A stretch of DNA of 14,555 nt from JBBTTS01 sp038064135 (GCA_038064135.1 JBBTTS010000030.1:1-14555), one strand, 5' to 3'; numbered from the stretch's first letter, positions 1 to 6,363 are shown. Notes: generated by a model not told the origin, from the sequence alone. Translations and numbers: made by a program.

Positions 1-48
1 GCGTTTATTAAACTTTTTTATCTAGGTGCTCGCATCTAATTCATCTAT

Positions 49-86
49 AAATAGAAATATACCGCTTTCGCGAGATCTTTCTATTT
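49..86 (-). terminator. Hairpin just 3' of tRNA-Val
   Basis: A 9-bp perfect inverted repeat (AAATAGAAA at 49-57 against TTTCTATTT at 78-86) begins two bases after the tRNA-Val 3' end. On the minus strand the apex is CGC-GAAA-GCG, a GNRA-type tetraloop, with a poorly paired interior loop between the two stems. The 3' arm is T-rich but no clean T run follows, so it could be a terminator or a structure that guides 3'-end processing of the tRNA. Confidence 0.35.
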
Positions 87-87
87 G

Positions 88-161
88 TGGGCGCAATAGG
101 ACTCGAACCTATGACCCCTTCGGTGTAAACGAAGTGCTCTAGCCAACTGAGCTAACCGCCC
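88..161 (-). tRNA. tRNA-Val (anticodon UAC), odd acceptor stem
   Basis: Read on the minus strand this is a canonical 74-nt cloverleaf: D stem GCTC/GAGC, anticodon stem CTTCG/CGAAG around the loop TTTACAC (anticodon TAC, valine), T arm ATAGG-TTCGAGT-CCTAT, and discriminator A. Two things are unusual. The 5' acceptor strand GGGCGGT and the 3' strand TGCGCCC pair only at the first five positions; 6-67 is G-G and 7-66 is T-T. No CCA follows (the next bases are CAA), whereas both leucine tRNAs in this window encode CCA. The core is good enough for a working tRNA, with CCA added afterwards, but a 3' end replaced by recombination is possible. U34 in this anticodon makes it a likely substrate of the TrhO encoded at 11071-11961. 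Confidence 0.9.
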
Positions 162-195
162 TTAACCTACATAAACTACATGAATACCAGAGGAA

Positions 196-876
196 TTGCA
201 AGGAAATGGTATACTTATTACTGTGAGATACTTGAAGAAACGTCACTATGACTGGTCTACATCTATTGCCTATATCGTTGGACTTATGGCCAGTGATGGG
301 TGCCTACAGTCTGATGGTAGACATTTAGATATAACATCTGTGGACACAGATCAGTTAGAAAATTTTAACCAAGGTATAGGTCGTATCATGCGCATTAGCG
401 AAAAGAGCAATTCTTCAGCTGTAACAGCATATAGAATTCAATTTAGTGATGTAGCGTTTTATGATTTTTTATTACAAGTAGGCCTCACTCCCAATAAAAG
501 TAAAACATTAGGCAAACTGAATATCCCCACCGAATACTATGCACCGTTCTTACGCGGACTATTTGACGGAGATGGTTCTTGTTATGGCTACTATGACCCA
601 AGATGGCCAACTAGTTTTGTATATTACGTGAGTTTTAGTAGTGCAAGCCCTGCATTCCTAGATTTTATTAGTACGGCAAACCGACAAATCATTGGCGTTA
701 AGGGCAACTCAATAAGAAACAGGGCACATTCCATGAGCCTAGTGTATGGCAAAGCCGACTCTTATTTACTCTATAAATCCATATATAAACATTCCGAGGG
801 TTTATTTTTAAATCGAAAAAGATCGAAGTGGGAGGGCTTTATTAACATCGATGGAAATGCTATAATTCCAGACTAA
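196..876 (+). CDS. LAGLIDADG homing endonuclease, free-standing
   Basis: About 226 residues with two LAGLIDADG motifs: IVGLMASDG near residues 28-36 and LRGLFDGDG near 119-127. Each motif keeps its terminal acidic residue (D35 and D126), which in this family binds the catalytic metal, so the protein looks like an active single-chain two-repeat endonuclease that makes a site-specific double-strand break. No intron or intein surrounds it: it lies between tRNA-Val (minus strand) and tRNA-Leu(GAG), and its TAA stop is directly followed by the first base of that tRNA. The start is uncertain: TTG at 196, GTG at 223 or TTG at 232 are all in frame after a stop at 181-183, and AGAGGA at 189-194 is too close to 196 to be an ideal ribosome site. 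The first motif is intact for any of them. It could also be a degenerate maturase or a transcription regulator derived from such an enzyme. Confidence 0.85.
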   Translation: MQGNGILITVRYLKKRHYDWSTSIAYIVGLMASDGCLQSDGRHLDITSVDTDQLENFNQGIGRIMRISEKSNSSAVTAYRIQFSDVAFYDFLLQVGLTPNKSKTLGKLNIPTEYYAPFLRGLFDGDGSCYGYYDPRWPTSFVYYVSFSSASPAFLDFISTANRQIIGVKGNSIRNRAHSMSLVYGKADSYLLYKSIYKHSEGLFLNRKRSKWEGFINIDGNAIIPD

Positions 877-963
877 GCGCGAGTGGCGAAATCGGTAGAC
901 GCGTCAGATTGAGGTTCTGGTGGCCGCAAGGCTGTGGAGGTTCAAGTCCTCTCTCGCGCACCA
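877..963 (+). tRNA. tRNA-Leu (anticodon GAG)
   Basis: An 87-nt type II tRNA with encoded CCA. The acceptor stem GCGCGAG/CTCGCGC pairs fully, the anticodon stem TCAGA/TCTGG surrounds loop TTGAGGT (anticodon GAG), a long variable arm follows, and the T arm is GGAGG-TTCAAGT-CCTCT. It reads CUC and CUU codons. The first nucleotide follows the endonuclease stop codon with no gap, so the two are probably on one transcript and separated by tRNA processing. Confidence 0.96.
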
Positions 964-974
964 CGCTAGAACGC

Positions 975-1258
975 TTAATTTCGTAAGTATTTTTTTGTAA
1001 CCTTTATTGTGGGTTTTCGGTGTTTGTGACGGGACACTATATGATACACGCCAAAAACCGCGACACCGCCCCATATCAGATTAAGTGCTATGTTTGAATA
1101 AGCGTTTTTTTGGTACGAGTAGTAACCAAGCAGCACATTTAAAATCACATACCAAAATGATTTGCCGTTCCATTTATTATATTAGTAGCAACTTGCACAA
1201 ACCTAATAAGTGAAAATAGGCCACCTACTATTCCTATAATTTCTAGTTTTGTATCCAT
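975..1258 (-). pseudogene. CBU_0592-like small membrane protein, frameshifted
   Basis: From ATG at 1258, three bases past the stop of the FAD oxidase gene, the minus strand encodes MDTKLEIIGIVGGLFSLIRF and continues to a TGA at 1145. The second half of the same protein continues in another frame: WNGKSFWYVILNVLLGYYSY, then QKNAYSNIALNLIWGGVAVF and a basic tail, to TAA at 975-977. Together these give about 93 residues with three hydrophobic segments and the layout of CBU_0592-like proteins (short N-terminal membrane helix, a W.GKS..Y.. linker, a LN..G helix, then a Y...ALN..W....G helix). One missing base near 1165-1180 would join the frames. This may be a real pseudogene, a sequencing error in an A/T-rich run, or less likely programmed frameshifting; I see no classical slippery heptamer. 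Family assignment is from memory of the motif pattern. Confidence 0.6.
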
Positions 1259-1260
1259 TT

Positions 1261-2898
1261 TTAGCTACGGGGCATGTGATCGTATAGGTGGTCCAAGTTA
1301 TAATCGCTACGAAGTTGCTGTTTGATGTCATCGAGAGTTGTGCCAAGTTTAACACCAGGATTTAACGTTCCGTAAGGGTCGAAAATTTGTTTAACTTTCT
1401 TGAACAACTCGTAAACTTCTGGTCCAAACATTTTTTCCAGGTACGGTGCCCTTATTCGACCATCGTTATGCTCGGCACTGGTACTGCCACCCATAGATAG
1501 CACCAAATTGTAATAATCATCCATGAGCCGAAACACTTTTTGCCGATCGCCAACTTTGGCAAGATTTAAAAATGGCTGAATGTGTAGGTTAGCATTGCCG
1601 GCGTGGCCCCAAAGCGCAGCCTGTAACCCGTTAGTTTCAAATAAGCCATAAACCGCTTGGACATATTCTTGGAATTGATCCATCGGCACAATTCCATCTT
1701 CGATAAATGGTATGGCCTTTGCTCCGACTTCATCACCGCCCGCCAGCGATGCCGCACTGTGGCGTATCTTCCAAAGTTCTTCTTGCTTAGTGGGGTCTTC
1801 CTCGATTTTGCTGGTAATTTGATATTTTTGCAGGATTTTTAAAACCTTTTTGGCAAGTTTTTTTTGAACTCGTTCACTGGTATTGTCGAACTCGATTAAT
1901 AGTACCAGTTTGGGAAACGGTGGCTGAAGCACATCCTTTAATAGGTTTGGGTTATTCTTTTGGACAATGTCTAATAACTTACTGTCAACAGCTTCGACAG
2001 CGCTGGGTAATTCGCCCATTTTGTTTATTTCCGTTAGGGCTTCTTCGGCAACCTGCCAGTCGTCACATAATGCCAATACCAAGGTTGTGTGGGGGTTATA
2101 CGGCTCGGTATCAAACTGGATTTCGGTAACTATGCCTAGGGTGCCCTGCGAGCCAACAAAAAGTGGCGACAAGTCAAAGCTGCCATCTTTTTTCCTGATT
2201 TCGTTCAGCGCGTAACCGGCCGAATTTTTGGAAACTTTGGGAGCCATATTAGCTATTAACTCTTTGTTTTCTTCAATCATCGAATCGAGTGTACGGTAAA
2301 TTTCACCTTCGTAACTAGCCAAACCTAGTTTTTTGTTTAATTCGCGCTTATTTAACCGACGTGTTTCAATAACTTCGCCATTCGCTAGCACAACTCGAAG
2401 CTCACGTACAAAACCTCTTGTTGCTCCGTATTTAAAACTTCGTTCTCCGGAAGCATTATTGGCCACGGCACCGCCAATGGTCGAATATTCCATAGACGCC
2501 GGATATGGCGGCAGAAAACGGTTATGGGTATGTAGGGCTTGTTGTAATTTACCGTAATTAATCCCTGGTTCGACAATTACCGAACCGCTTTTGTTGTCGA
2601 GCTCTAGAATTCTATTCATGTGGGCCGGAAATACCAACATGATTCCGCTGCCTAAGGCCGCACCGCTTTGGTCGGTACCAGAGCCACGTGCTGTGATTGG
2701 AATAACCCTGCCCCGTTCGGCAAGTTGCCAGCTAAAACGAGCTGTTTTACGTACATCATTTTCGTTGCGAGGGTAGACTACAATGCTTGGTTCGATCTTC
2801 AGTATGCTGGCATCGGTCGAAAAATAATTTCGGGCATCACTGCCCAACATTACTTCGCCTATAAGGTGTTCTTGTAGATAATGCGCAACTTTATTCAT
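1261..2898 (-). CDS. FAD-linked oxidase, GlcD / D-lactate dehydrogenase type
   Basis: 545 residues. The N-terminal half is a FAD_binding_4 (PCMH-type) domain: YPRNENDVRK at about 42-51, the flavin loop RGSGTDQSGAALGSG near 71-85, IGGAVANNASG at 141-151, and GSQGTLGIVTEI at 249-260. The C-terminal half matches the FAD-oxidase C domain: GHAGNANLHI at 431-440 (the family usually has GH.GDGN.H), EHNDG at 476-480 and the closing FDPYGTLNPGVKLG at 506-519. Such enzymes oxidise D-lactate, glycolate or another 2-hydroxy acid to the keto acid. Many relatives carry a C-terminal Fe-S CCG domain or a GlcE/GlcF partner; neither is present, so the electron acceptor is unknown. ATG at 2898 has no Shine-Dalgarno site. 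Substrate cannot be read from sequence. Confidence 0.9.
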   Translation of the reverse strand: MNKVAHYLQEHLIGEVMLGSDARNYFSTDASILKIEPSIVVYPRNENDVRKTARFSWQLAERGRVIPITARGSGTDQSGAALGSGIMLVFPAHMNRILELDNKSGSVIVEPGINYGKLQQALHTHNRFLPPYPASMEYSTIGGAVANNASGERSFKYGATRGFVRELRVVLANGEVIETRRLNKRELNKKLGLASYEGEIYRTLDSMIEENKELIANMAPKVSKNSAGYALNEIRKKDGSFDLSPLFVGSQGTLGIVTEIQFDTEPYNPHTTLVLALCDDWQVAEEALTEINKMGELPSAVEAVDSKLLDIVQKNNPNLLKDVLQPPFPKLVLLIEFDNTSERVQKKLAKKVLKILQKYQITSKIEEDPTKQEELWKIRHSAASLAGGDEVGAKAIPFIEDGIVPMDQFQEYVQAVYGLFETNGLQAALWGHAGNANLHIQPFLNLAKVGDRQKVFRLMDDYYNLVLSMGGSTSAEHNDGRIRAPYLEKMFGPEVYELFKKVKQIFDPYGTLNPGVKLGTTLDDIKQQLRSDYNLDHLYDHMPRS

Positions 2899-2921
2899 TC
2901 AATCAAAAATCTGTCGATTAA

Positions 2922-2930
2922 ACATTAGCA
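2922..2930 (-). promoter_or_regulatory. Possible extended -10 for the FAD oxidase gene
   Basis: Minus-strand TGCTAATGT gives an extended TGN followed by -10 hexamer TAATGT, placing the transcript start near 2915, about 17 nt before the ATG. No good -35 is visible. It resembles the clearer TGCTA.. elements at 3012, 7992 and 12015. Confidence 0.3.
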
Positions 2931-3011
2931 TAGTCATTTACGAATCTAATAATATCACAAAATAACATCTTCAGCGATTGTATATTACCTCTGTACGTTA
3001 ACGATTAATTC

Positions 3012-3020
3012 TGCTACATT
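3012..3020 (+). promoter_or_regulatory. Extended -10 ahead of tRNA-Leu(CAG)
   Basis: TGCTACATT (extended TGN plus -10 TACATT) would start transcription near 3027, just before the partial tRNA copy at 3031. The -35 region is poor. The primary transcript would carry about 50 nt of leader that includes the partial copy and the palindrome before the mature tRNA. Confidence 0.4.
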
Positions 3021-3030
3021 AACGCTTACG

Positions 3031-3070
3031 TGGGGATGTGGCGGTTCGCTGTACAGCGAATGGTGGACGA
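3031..3070 (+). repeat. Partial tRNA-Leu 5' duplicate with inserted palindrome
   Basis: TGGGGATGTGGCGG at 3031-3044 repeats exactly at 3079-3092, the start of the tRNA-Leu(CAG) gene. After it comes TTCGCTGTACAGCGAA (3045-3060), a perfect 16-bp palindrome, and then AATGGTGGACG, which resembles AATTGGTAGACG of the tRNA D arm. So the segment looks like the 5' quarter of the tRNA with about 14 bases of palindrome inserted in the D loop, then truncated. It may be a recombination or integration scar, or an operator next to the tRNA. Confidence 0.7.
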
Positions 3071-3079
3071 TAGATATTT

Positions 3080-3166
3080 GGGGATGTGGCGGAATTGGTA
3101 GACGCGCTAGCTTCAGGAGCTAGTGCTCGCAAGAGCGTGGAGGTTCAAGTCCTCTCATCCCCACCA
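3080..3166 (+). tRNA. tRNA-Leu (anticodon CAG)
   Basis: An 87-nt type II tRNA with encoded CCA. Acceptor stem GGGGATG/CATCCCC pairs fully, anticodon stem CTAGC/GCTAG encloses TTCAGGA (anticodon CAG), the variable arm is TGCTCGCAAGAGCGT, and the T arm is GGAGG-TTCAAGT-CCTCT. It reads CUG. It forms the left border of the GC-rich foreign-looking stretch that follows. Confidence 0.97.
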
Positions 3167-3169
3167 GAC

Positions 3170-3184
3170 TGAGAATCATTCTCA
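3170..3184. promoter_or_regulatory. Fur-box-like palindrome after tRNA-Leu
   Basis: TGAGAATCATTCTCA is a 7-1-7 inverted repeat of the kind bound by Fur family repressors in proteobacteria (core GAGAATnATTCTC). It starts four bases after the tRNA CCA and is followed by TTT. No iron-related gene lies nearby, so a simpler reading is an A/U-rich terminator hairpin (6-bp stem, 3-nt loop) for the tRNA. Either role is unproven. Confidence 0.4.
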
Positions 3185-3378
3185 TTTCCCCCCTGTTATC
3201 AGACGAATCTTCAAACCCATCTTCTTAGCCCGTTGCATTTCTTGCAACGATTTCTCATCTGTTCGGTGGGTTCAAGTCACATCATGTTGTTTGCTGTGGG
3301 ATCGACAACATGCGTCCTACCCCTGTTCTGGGTTCGAGTCCGATCGCTGGCTGAGCGCGCTGTGAGATAATTAGCAAC
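3185..3378. other. Non-coding stretch with hairpins and tRNA T-arm-like repeats
   Basis: No convincing gene. Two related 21-23-nt segments at 3261-3283 and 3325-3345 each contain a tRNA T-loop signature (GGGTTCAAGTC and GGGTTCGAGTC) with imperfect 5-bp flanking stems. Before the first is a perfect hairpin CGTTGCA-TTTCT-TGCAACG (3231-3249), which can also be read as an anticodon arm of 5-bp stem and 7-nt loop. An 8-bp inverted repeat CATGTTGT/ACAACATG (3283-3290 and 3305-3312) lies between the two. These look like decayed tRNA pieces rather than working tRNAs, because acceptor and D stems cannot be found. Confidence 0.4.
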
Positions 3379-3866
3379 ATGAAGGCACGATGGCGTGTGA
3401 TGCTTGAGGGCGCGCGGGACGAAGGGCTGCTTGCGGTTGATCTGTACAACCAGCCTCGACAACCTCGCCGCCTCGAAGGCTTTCTAGTCCACATGCACAT
3501 TGCCTGGGTCTATCTCCTTCAGGCCGAGTTCACACGCGACGGCATCGACTACCGGTACCGCTTGCCCAACAATCGGTTTGAGCGTATCGACGGCGAGCCA
3601 AAGACTTGGGATCTTAAGAAATGTGTCTCAGAGCGCTGGCCCGACGAACGCAGGACTCTCGAAAAGTTGGGGCGCTCAGGTTCCGTGATAGTTCGGGAAC
3701 AATCGCGACCAGTGGCAAGCAGCGGCCTCCTAAAGCCATCGTCCATCTGGCCGTCGACAGTGATCGGGCACGTTGGGCCGACTTCGGGCGTGAGTCGCTC
3801 GAAGAGCTCTACGGACCGGACTGGCCAACCGTCCACGACGCGTACAACCAAGACAAGGCCGCGTAG
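3379..3866 (+). pseudogene. DUF3644-type protein, truncated or frameshifted
   Basis: From ATG at 3379 the first ~110 residues look like the N-terminal half of DUF3644 proteins: LLAVDLYNQPRQPRRLEGF, FLVHMHIAWVYLLQAEFTRD, then YRYR and IDGEPKTWDLKKCV.ERWP. After ERWPDER the family normally continues with an R-N-x-I-E-H segment; instead this frame turns into low-complexity Ser/Arg/Thr sequence to a stop at 3876, and a better-looking frame from about 3690 encodes AIVHLAVDSDRARWADFGRE and ELYGPDWPTVHDAYN to a stop at 3864-3866. So the gene is broken or fused to something else. Base composition is about 60% GC where I counted (3421-3480), far above the neighbours, pointing to transfer, perhaps from an actinobacterial host. 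No Shine-Dalgarno site precedes the ATG. A chimeric assembly is a second explanation. Confidence 0.55.
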
Positions 3867-3879
3867 CTACAAGTAGCTA
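3864..3879. repeat. Inverted repeat at the end of the second DUF3644-region frame
   Basis: TAGCTAC-AA-GTAGCTA is a perfect 7-bp inverted repeat that begins at the TAG stop of the second open frame of the disrupted gene. The loop is too short and no T run follows, so it is more likely a protein-binding site or a rearrangement scar than a terminator. Confidence 0.4.
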
Positions 3880-3990
3880 TGATGGAATCGAGGAACCTGG
3901 CGCCGGTATCGGCGGGAGGGCGGATTCAAGGCATACCCGGGCAGGTTTAGGAATATCCGTACGAATCGGAAATTGGCAGTCCATGTTACA

Positions 3991-4182
3991 ATGTCAACAG
4001 AAATGGCAGAACAGTCACCAAGTATCGTACCGTCGGGTGATCTCGATGAAAGGCTCAAGCTTATACTTGAGCACCTGTCTCAAATCGAGGCGAGGCAGAA
4101 GGTAGACTCGATGCGGCTAGACTCGTTGTTGAACACATTGGACTCAGTCCAGCGAGACATCGACACAATCGCACACGGCTGA
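3991..4182 (+). CDS. Small predicted coiled-coil protein, unknown
   Basis: ATG at 3991 opens 63 residues; an upstream in-frame TTG at 3973 is less likely. The middle and end (DLDERLKLILEHLSQIEARQ and DSMRLDSLLNTLDSVQRDID) have heptad-like spacing of Leu and Ile with alternating charge, as in a short coiled coil. No family is recognised. Composition falls between the GC-rich DUF3644 region and the AT-rich genome. After the TGA the +1 frame stays open to TAG at 4307-4309 and reads plausibly (ELASLIDSNIRQYLSGKDIS and INWQQVPAMFMQQF), so the original protein may have been about 105 residues and lost its reading frame near 4177. No clear ribosome site is seen. Confidence 0.4.
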   Translation: MSTEMAEQSPSIVPSGDLDERLKLILEHLSQIEARQKVDSMRLDSLLNTLDSVQRDIDTIAHG

Positions 4183-4336
4183 AACAGCGGATAGAGAGCA
4201 AGAACTTGCGTCACTCATTGACTCAAACATTAGGCAATACCTTTCGGGAAAAGACATAAGTCTTATTAACTGGCAACAAGTACCAGCTATGTTTATGCAA
4301 CAATTTTAGAGATAGGCCAAGTTCTTAGTGAAATAG

Positions 4337-6124
4337 TTAGTTTTGGTTGGTGACTTTGGCTTCGCGGATCATCCAGTTATGAACATTATTGTAGCGATCC
4401 GAGGCCCCATTGATTACTTGCAAATTAAATTGATGTACTTCGCCGCGCGAAACCCAAATTAGCCTAGGTTGATAAAGTGATATTGCCGGGGCATCTTGCC
4501 GCCAGGCCTCTAAAAACGGTCGATATTTTATAGCCCGAAGTTGTGCTTGGGTACGGGTACGGCCTTCTTCGAGTGCTTTGTCGGCTACGGTAGATTTGTA
4601 TTCGGAAAAATTCGTTCGACTAGTTAGGCGTGGGTCGGCCTGCGAACTGTGCCAATATACAAATACGTCAGGGTCAACACCAATTGAAATGCCGTACAAA
4701 AGTGCATCATAGGTGTGGTAGGTGATGGTGTTTTGTAGATCAGCATCTTCTTGAAGTTCGACACCAGCGTCTGCGCCAATTTTTGACCACTGTTGCTGTA
4801 ATTTGGCTGCTATGGCACGGTAGTCGCTGGTACTTTGAGAGAATAATTTAAACTGTAGTTTCTGATTGTCTTTTGTTCTTATTCCATCAGCACCTTTTGT
4901 CCAGCCGGCTTCATCTAGTAATTTATTAGCAGCGACTTGATCAAAACTGAGCTGTAATAATGTTCTATCGTAGCCAGGCTGACCATCAAGCAAGGGTGAG
5001 CGAGACGTTACAACCGGATAACCTAAATCTGCCACAACTTCACCTAAAGATGTTGCCATGGTGAGTGCCTGACGAACTTTAACGTCGGCCAACGGTCCAC
5101 TGCTTAATCGTAAAAACACATTCACTTGGTTAGTCGTAGTAATACTATGGGTTATAACACCTGTTTGATTTTCGATGTTATCGGGAACCGATTCTAAACC
5201 TGCCATCGCCGTTAATTCGCGGGATTCAAAAGCCTCAAGCAATTTTTTTTCTTCACGGAATGTACGGACTACGAATCTTTGCAGTTTAGGTTTACCCAGT
5301 TGGTAATATTCGTTTGGCAAAAGCGCAATTCGCTCTTCTCGTTCGGCGGCGTTGTCGCCAACTACTTCGATTGCCTCCCATTTATACGGCCCAGCCCCAA
5401 TAGGGTCGGCAGTGTTGAACCTGATTGATCTGAGTTCGGCAACTGGAATATTTTTAAGTTTATGTTTGGGCACAATACCGGTGGTTAAGCTATAAGGAAA
5501 CGAAGCCAATCCGTTCGGTAAGCTAAATCGAATTTCCCTGGCCGAGATAGCCTCTACTTTAATGCCCGCCCAGCTTGATAGTAGGGGTGATTTTGCGTCC
5601 GGATTTTGAATTGTTTGATAAGTAAACAACACGTCGTCGCTAGTTAGCGGCTGGCCGTCATGCCAACGAAGTTTATCCCGTAGCGTTACCGTATATATAC
5701 GCCCCGATTCGTCAGCTTTCCAGCCTTCGGCTAAATCACCAGCAAGACGGTTTTTTTGATCGTATCTTAGTAGTCCCGAAAAAACCAAACGCGAAACACT
5801 GGTATCTACGGCACCAGCCGCATAAAGCGGGTTTACGTTGGTAAACGTTCCGATGATACCCTCTGTAAAAGTTCCACCAGAGATTGGCTGAGTGGTTTGA
5901 TAGTAGACAGACAAACCACGTATTTGATATACGCCCAAAGTTATAGCCAGGCCACACAAGATTAACCAACTAGCTACAAACCGCCACACCGAACCAAACT
6001 TATTAATTCGGCGTATTACATGCCTTTCAAGTTGTTCTTCGGCTTGATAACCGATATCTTCTACTTGGCGACGACTGCGTTTAAAACTTCGTCGAATACG
6101 TAGCCTGGTAGCGCGATCAAACAA
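4337..6124 (-). CDS. Peptide ABC-type substrate-binding protein, membrane-anchored
   Basis: 595 residues. An Arg/Lys-rich cytoplasmic N-terminus of about 45 residues leads into one membrane helix (VWRFVASWLILCGLAITLGV, 46-65), then an SBP_bac_5 (OppA/DppA) domain: GGTFTEGIIGTFTNVNPLYA at 83-102, LAEGWKADESGRIYTVTLRD, LRWHDGQPLTSDDVLFTYQT, and DPIGAGPYKWE. There is no lipobox; the helix appears to anchor the protein. The family binds oligopeptides or other solutes outside the membrane for import. No permease or ATPase gene is beside it, so it is an orphan binding protein here. It begins with TTG at 6124, supported by GAGGGGGTGA five bases upstream, and lies 29 nt after secG in the same leftward operon. 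Co-transcription with secG could reflect a role in extracytoplasmic peptide or protein handling. Confidence 0.88.
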   Translation of the reverse strand: MFDRATRLRIRRSFKRSRRQVEDIGYQAEEQLERHVIRRINKFGSVWRFVASWLILCGLAITLGVYQIRGLSVYYQTTQPISGGTFTEGIIGTFTNVNPLYAAGAVDTSVSRLVFSGLLRYDQKNRLAGDLAEGWKADESGRIYTVTLRDKLRWHDGQPLTSDDVLFTYQTIQNPDAKSPLLSSWAGIKVEAISAREIRFSLPNGLASFPYSLTTGIVPKHKLKNIPVAELRSIRFNTADPIGAGPYKWEAIEVVGDNAAEREERIALLPNEYYQLGKPKLQRFVVRTFREEKKLLEAFESRELTAMAGLESVPDNIENQTGVITHSITTTNQVNVFLRLSSGPLADVKVRQALTMATSLGEVVADLGYPVVTSRSPLLDGQPGYDRTLLQLSFDQVAANKLLDEAGWTKGADGIRTKDNQKLQFKLFSQSTSDYRAIAAKLQQQWSKIGADAGVELQEDADLQNTITYHTYDALLYGISIGVDPDVFVYWHSSQADPRLTSRTNFSEYKSTVADKALEEGRTRTQAQLRAIKYRPFLEAWRQDAPAISLYQPRLIWVSRGEVHQFNLQVINGASDRYNNVHNWMIREAKVTNQN

Positions 6125-6153
6125 TTTATCACCCCCTCATCAAGGCCCGAATA

Positions 6154-6363
6154 CTAAATAACACCCAAAATTATCGATGCACAAAATACAAAAGCCACAA
6201 TAATTGTCAACTGATGTACAGTTTTGTCTGACCCACGACGCACGGTGTTTACCTCGCCACCACCCCCAAGGCCAGCACCTAAACTGGCTCCTCGGGTCTG
6301 AAGCAGAATCAAAACAATTACAATTGCGCCAGAAATAATAGTTACATAATTTGCTACGTTCAA
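6154..6363 (-). CDS. secG: Preprotein translocase subunit SecG
   Basis: The protein has the SecG layout: an N-terminal helix (VTIISGAIVIVLILLQ), a Gly-rich linker (GASLGAGLGGGGE), and a second helix near the C-terminus (VHQLTIIVAFVFCASIILGV). It is the small non-essential partner of SecYE in the translocon. I choose the TTG at 6363 (69 residues), because AGAGG at 6371-6375 sits seven bases ahead and the N-terminus then fits SecG. An ATG at 6384 would add seven residues (MTERGKI) but overlaps the preceding gene. The stop of that gene (6368-6370) lies next to this ribosome site, so translation is probably coupled. Confidence 0.92.
   Translation of the reverse strand: MNVANYVTIISGAIVIVLILLQTRGASLGAGLGGGGEVNTVRRGSDKTVHQLTIIVAFVFCASIILGVI

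Noticed and set aside
1..20. GTTTA-T-TAAAC followed by six T as a plus-strand terminator for a gene left of the window.
   Set aside because: The one-base loop cannot form a standard hairpin and no upstream gene is visible.
974..996. CTTA/TAAG stem followed by seven T as a terminator for tRNA-Leu(GAG).
   Set aside because: Only four base pairs; too weak to call, and it lies at the end of the opposite-strand pseudogene.
1261..2898. Several plus-strand open frames of 60-80 codons within the FAD oxidase gene.
   Set aside because: They lie opposite a clearly conserved gene, lack ribosome sites and show no protein-like features.
3231..3312. A third tRNA with anticodon arm at 3231-3249 and T arm at 3266-3282.
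   Set aside because: No acceptor or D stem can be paired, the T stem has a mismatch, and base 37 would be T.
3167..3345. Possible integrase attachment site made of the tRNA-Leu 3' end and the GGTTCAAGTC at 3270-3279.
   Set aside because: Only about ten bases match, those are general T-loop bases, and no integrase gene is present.
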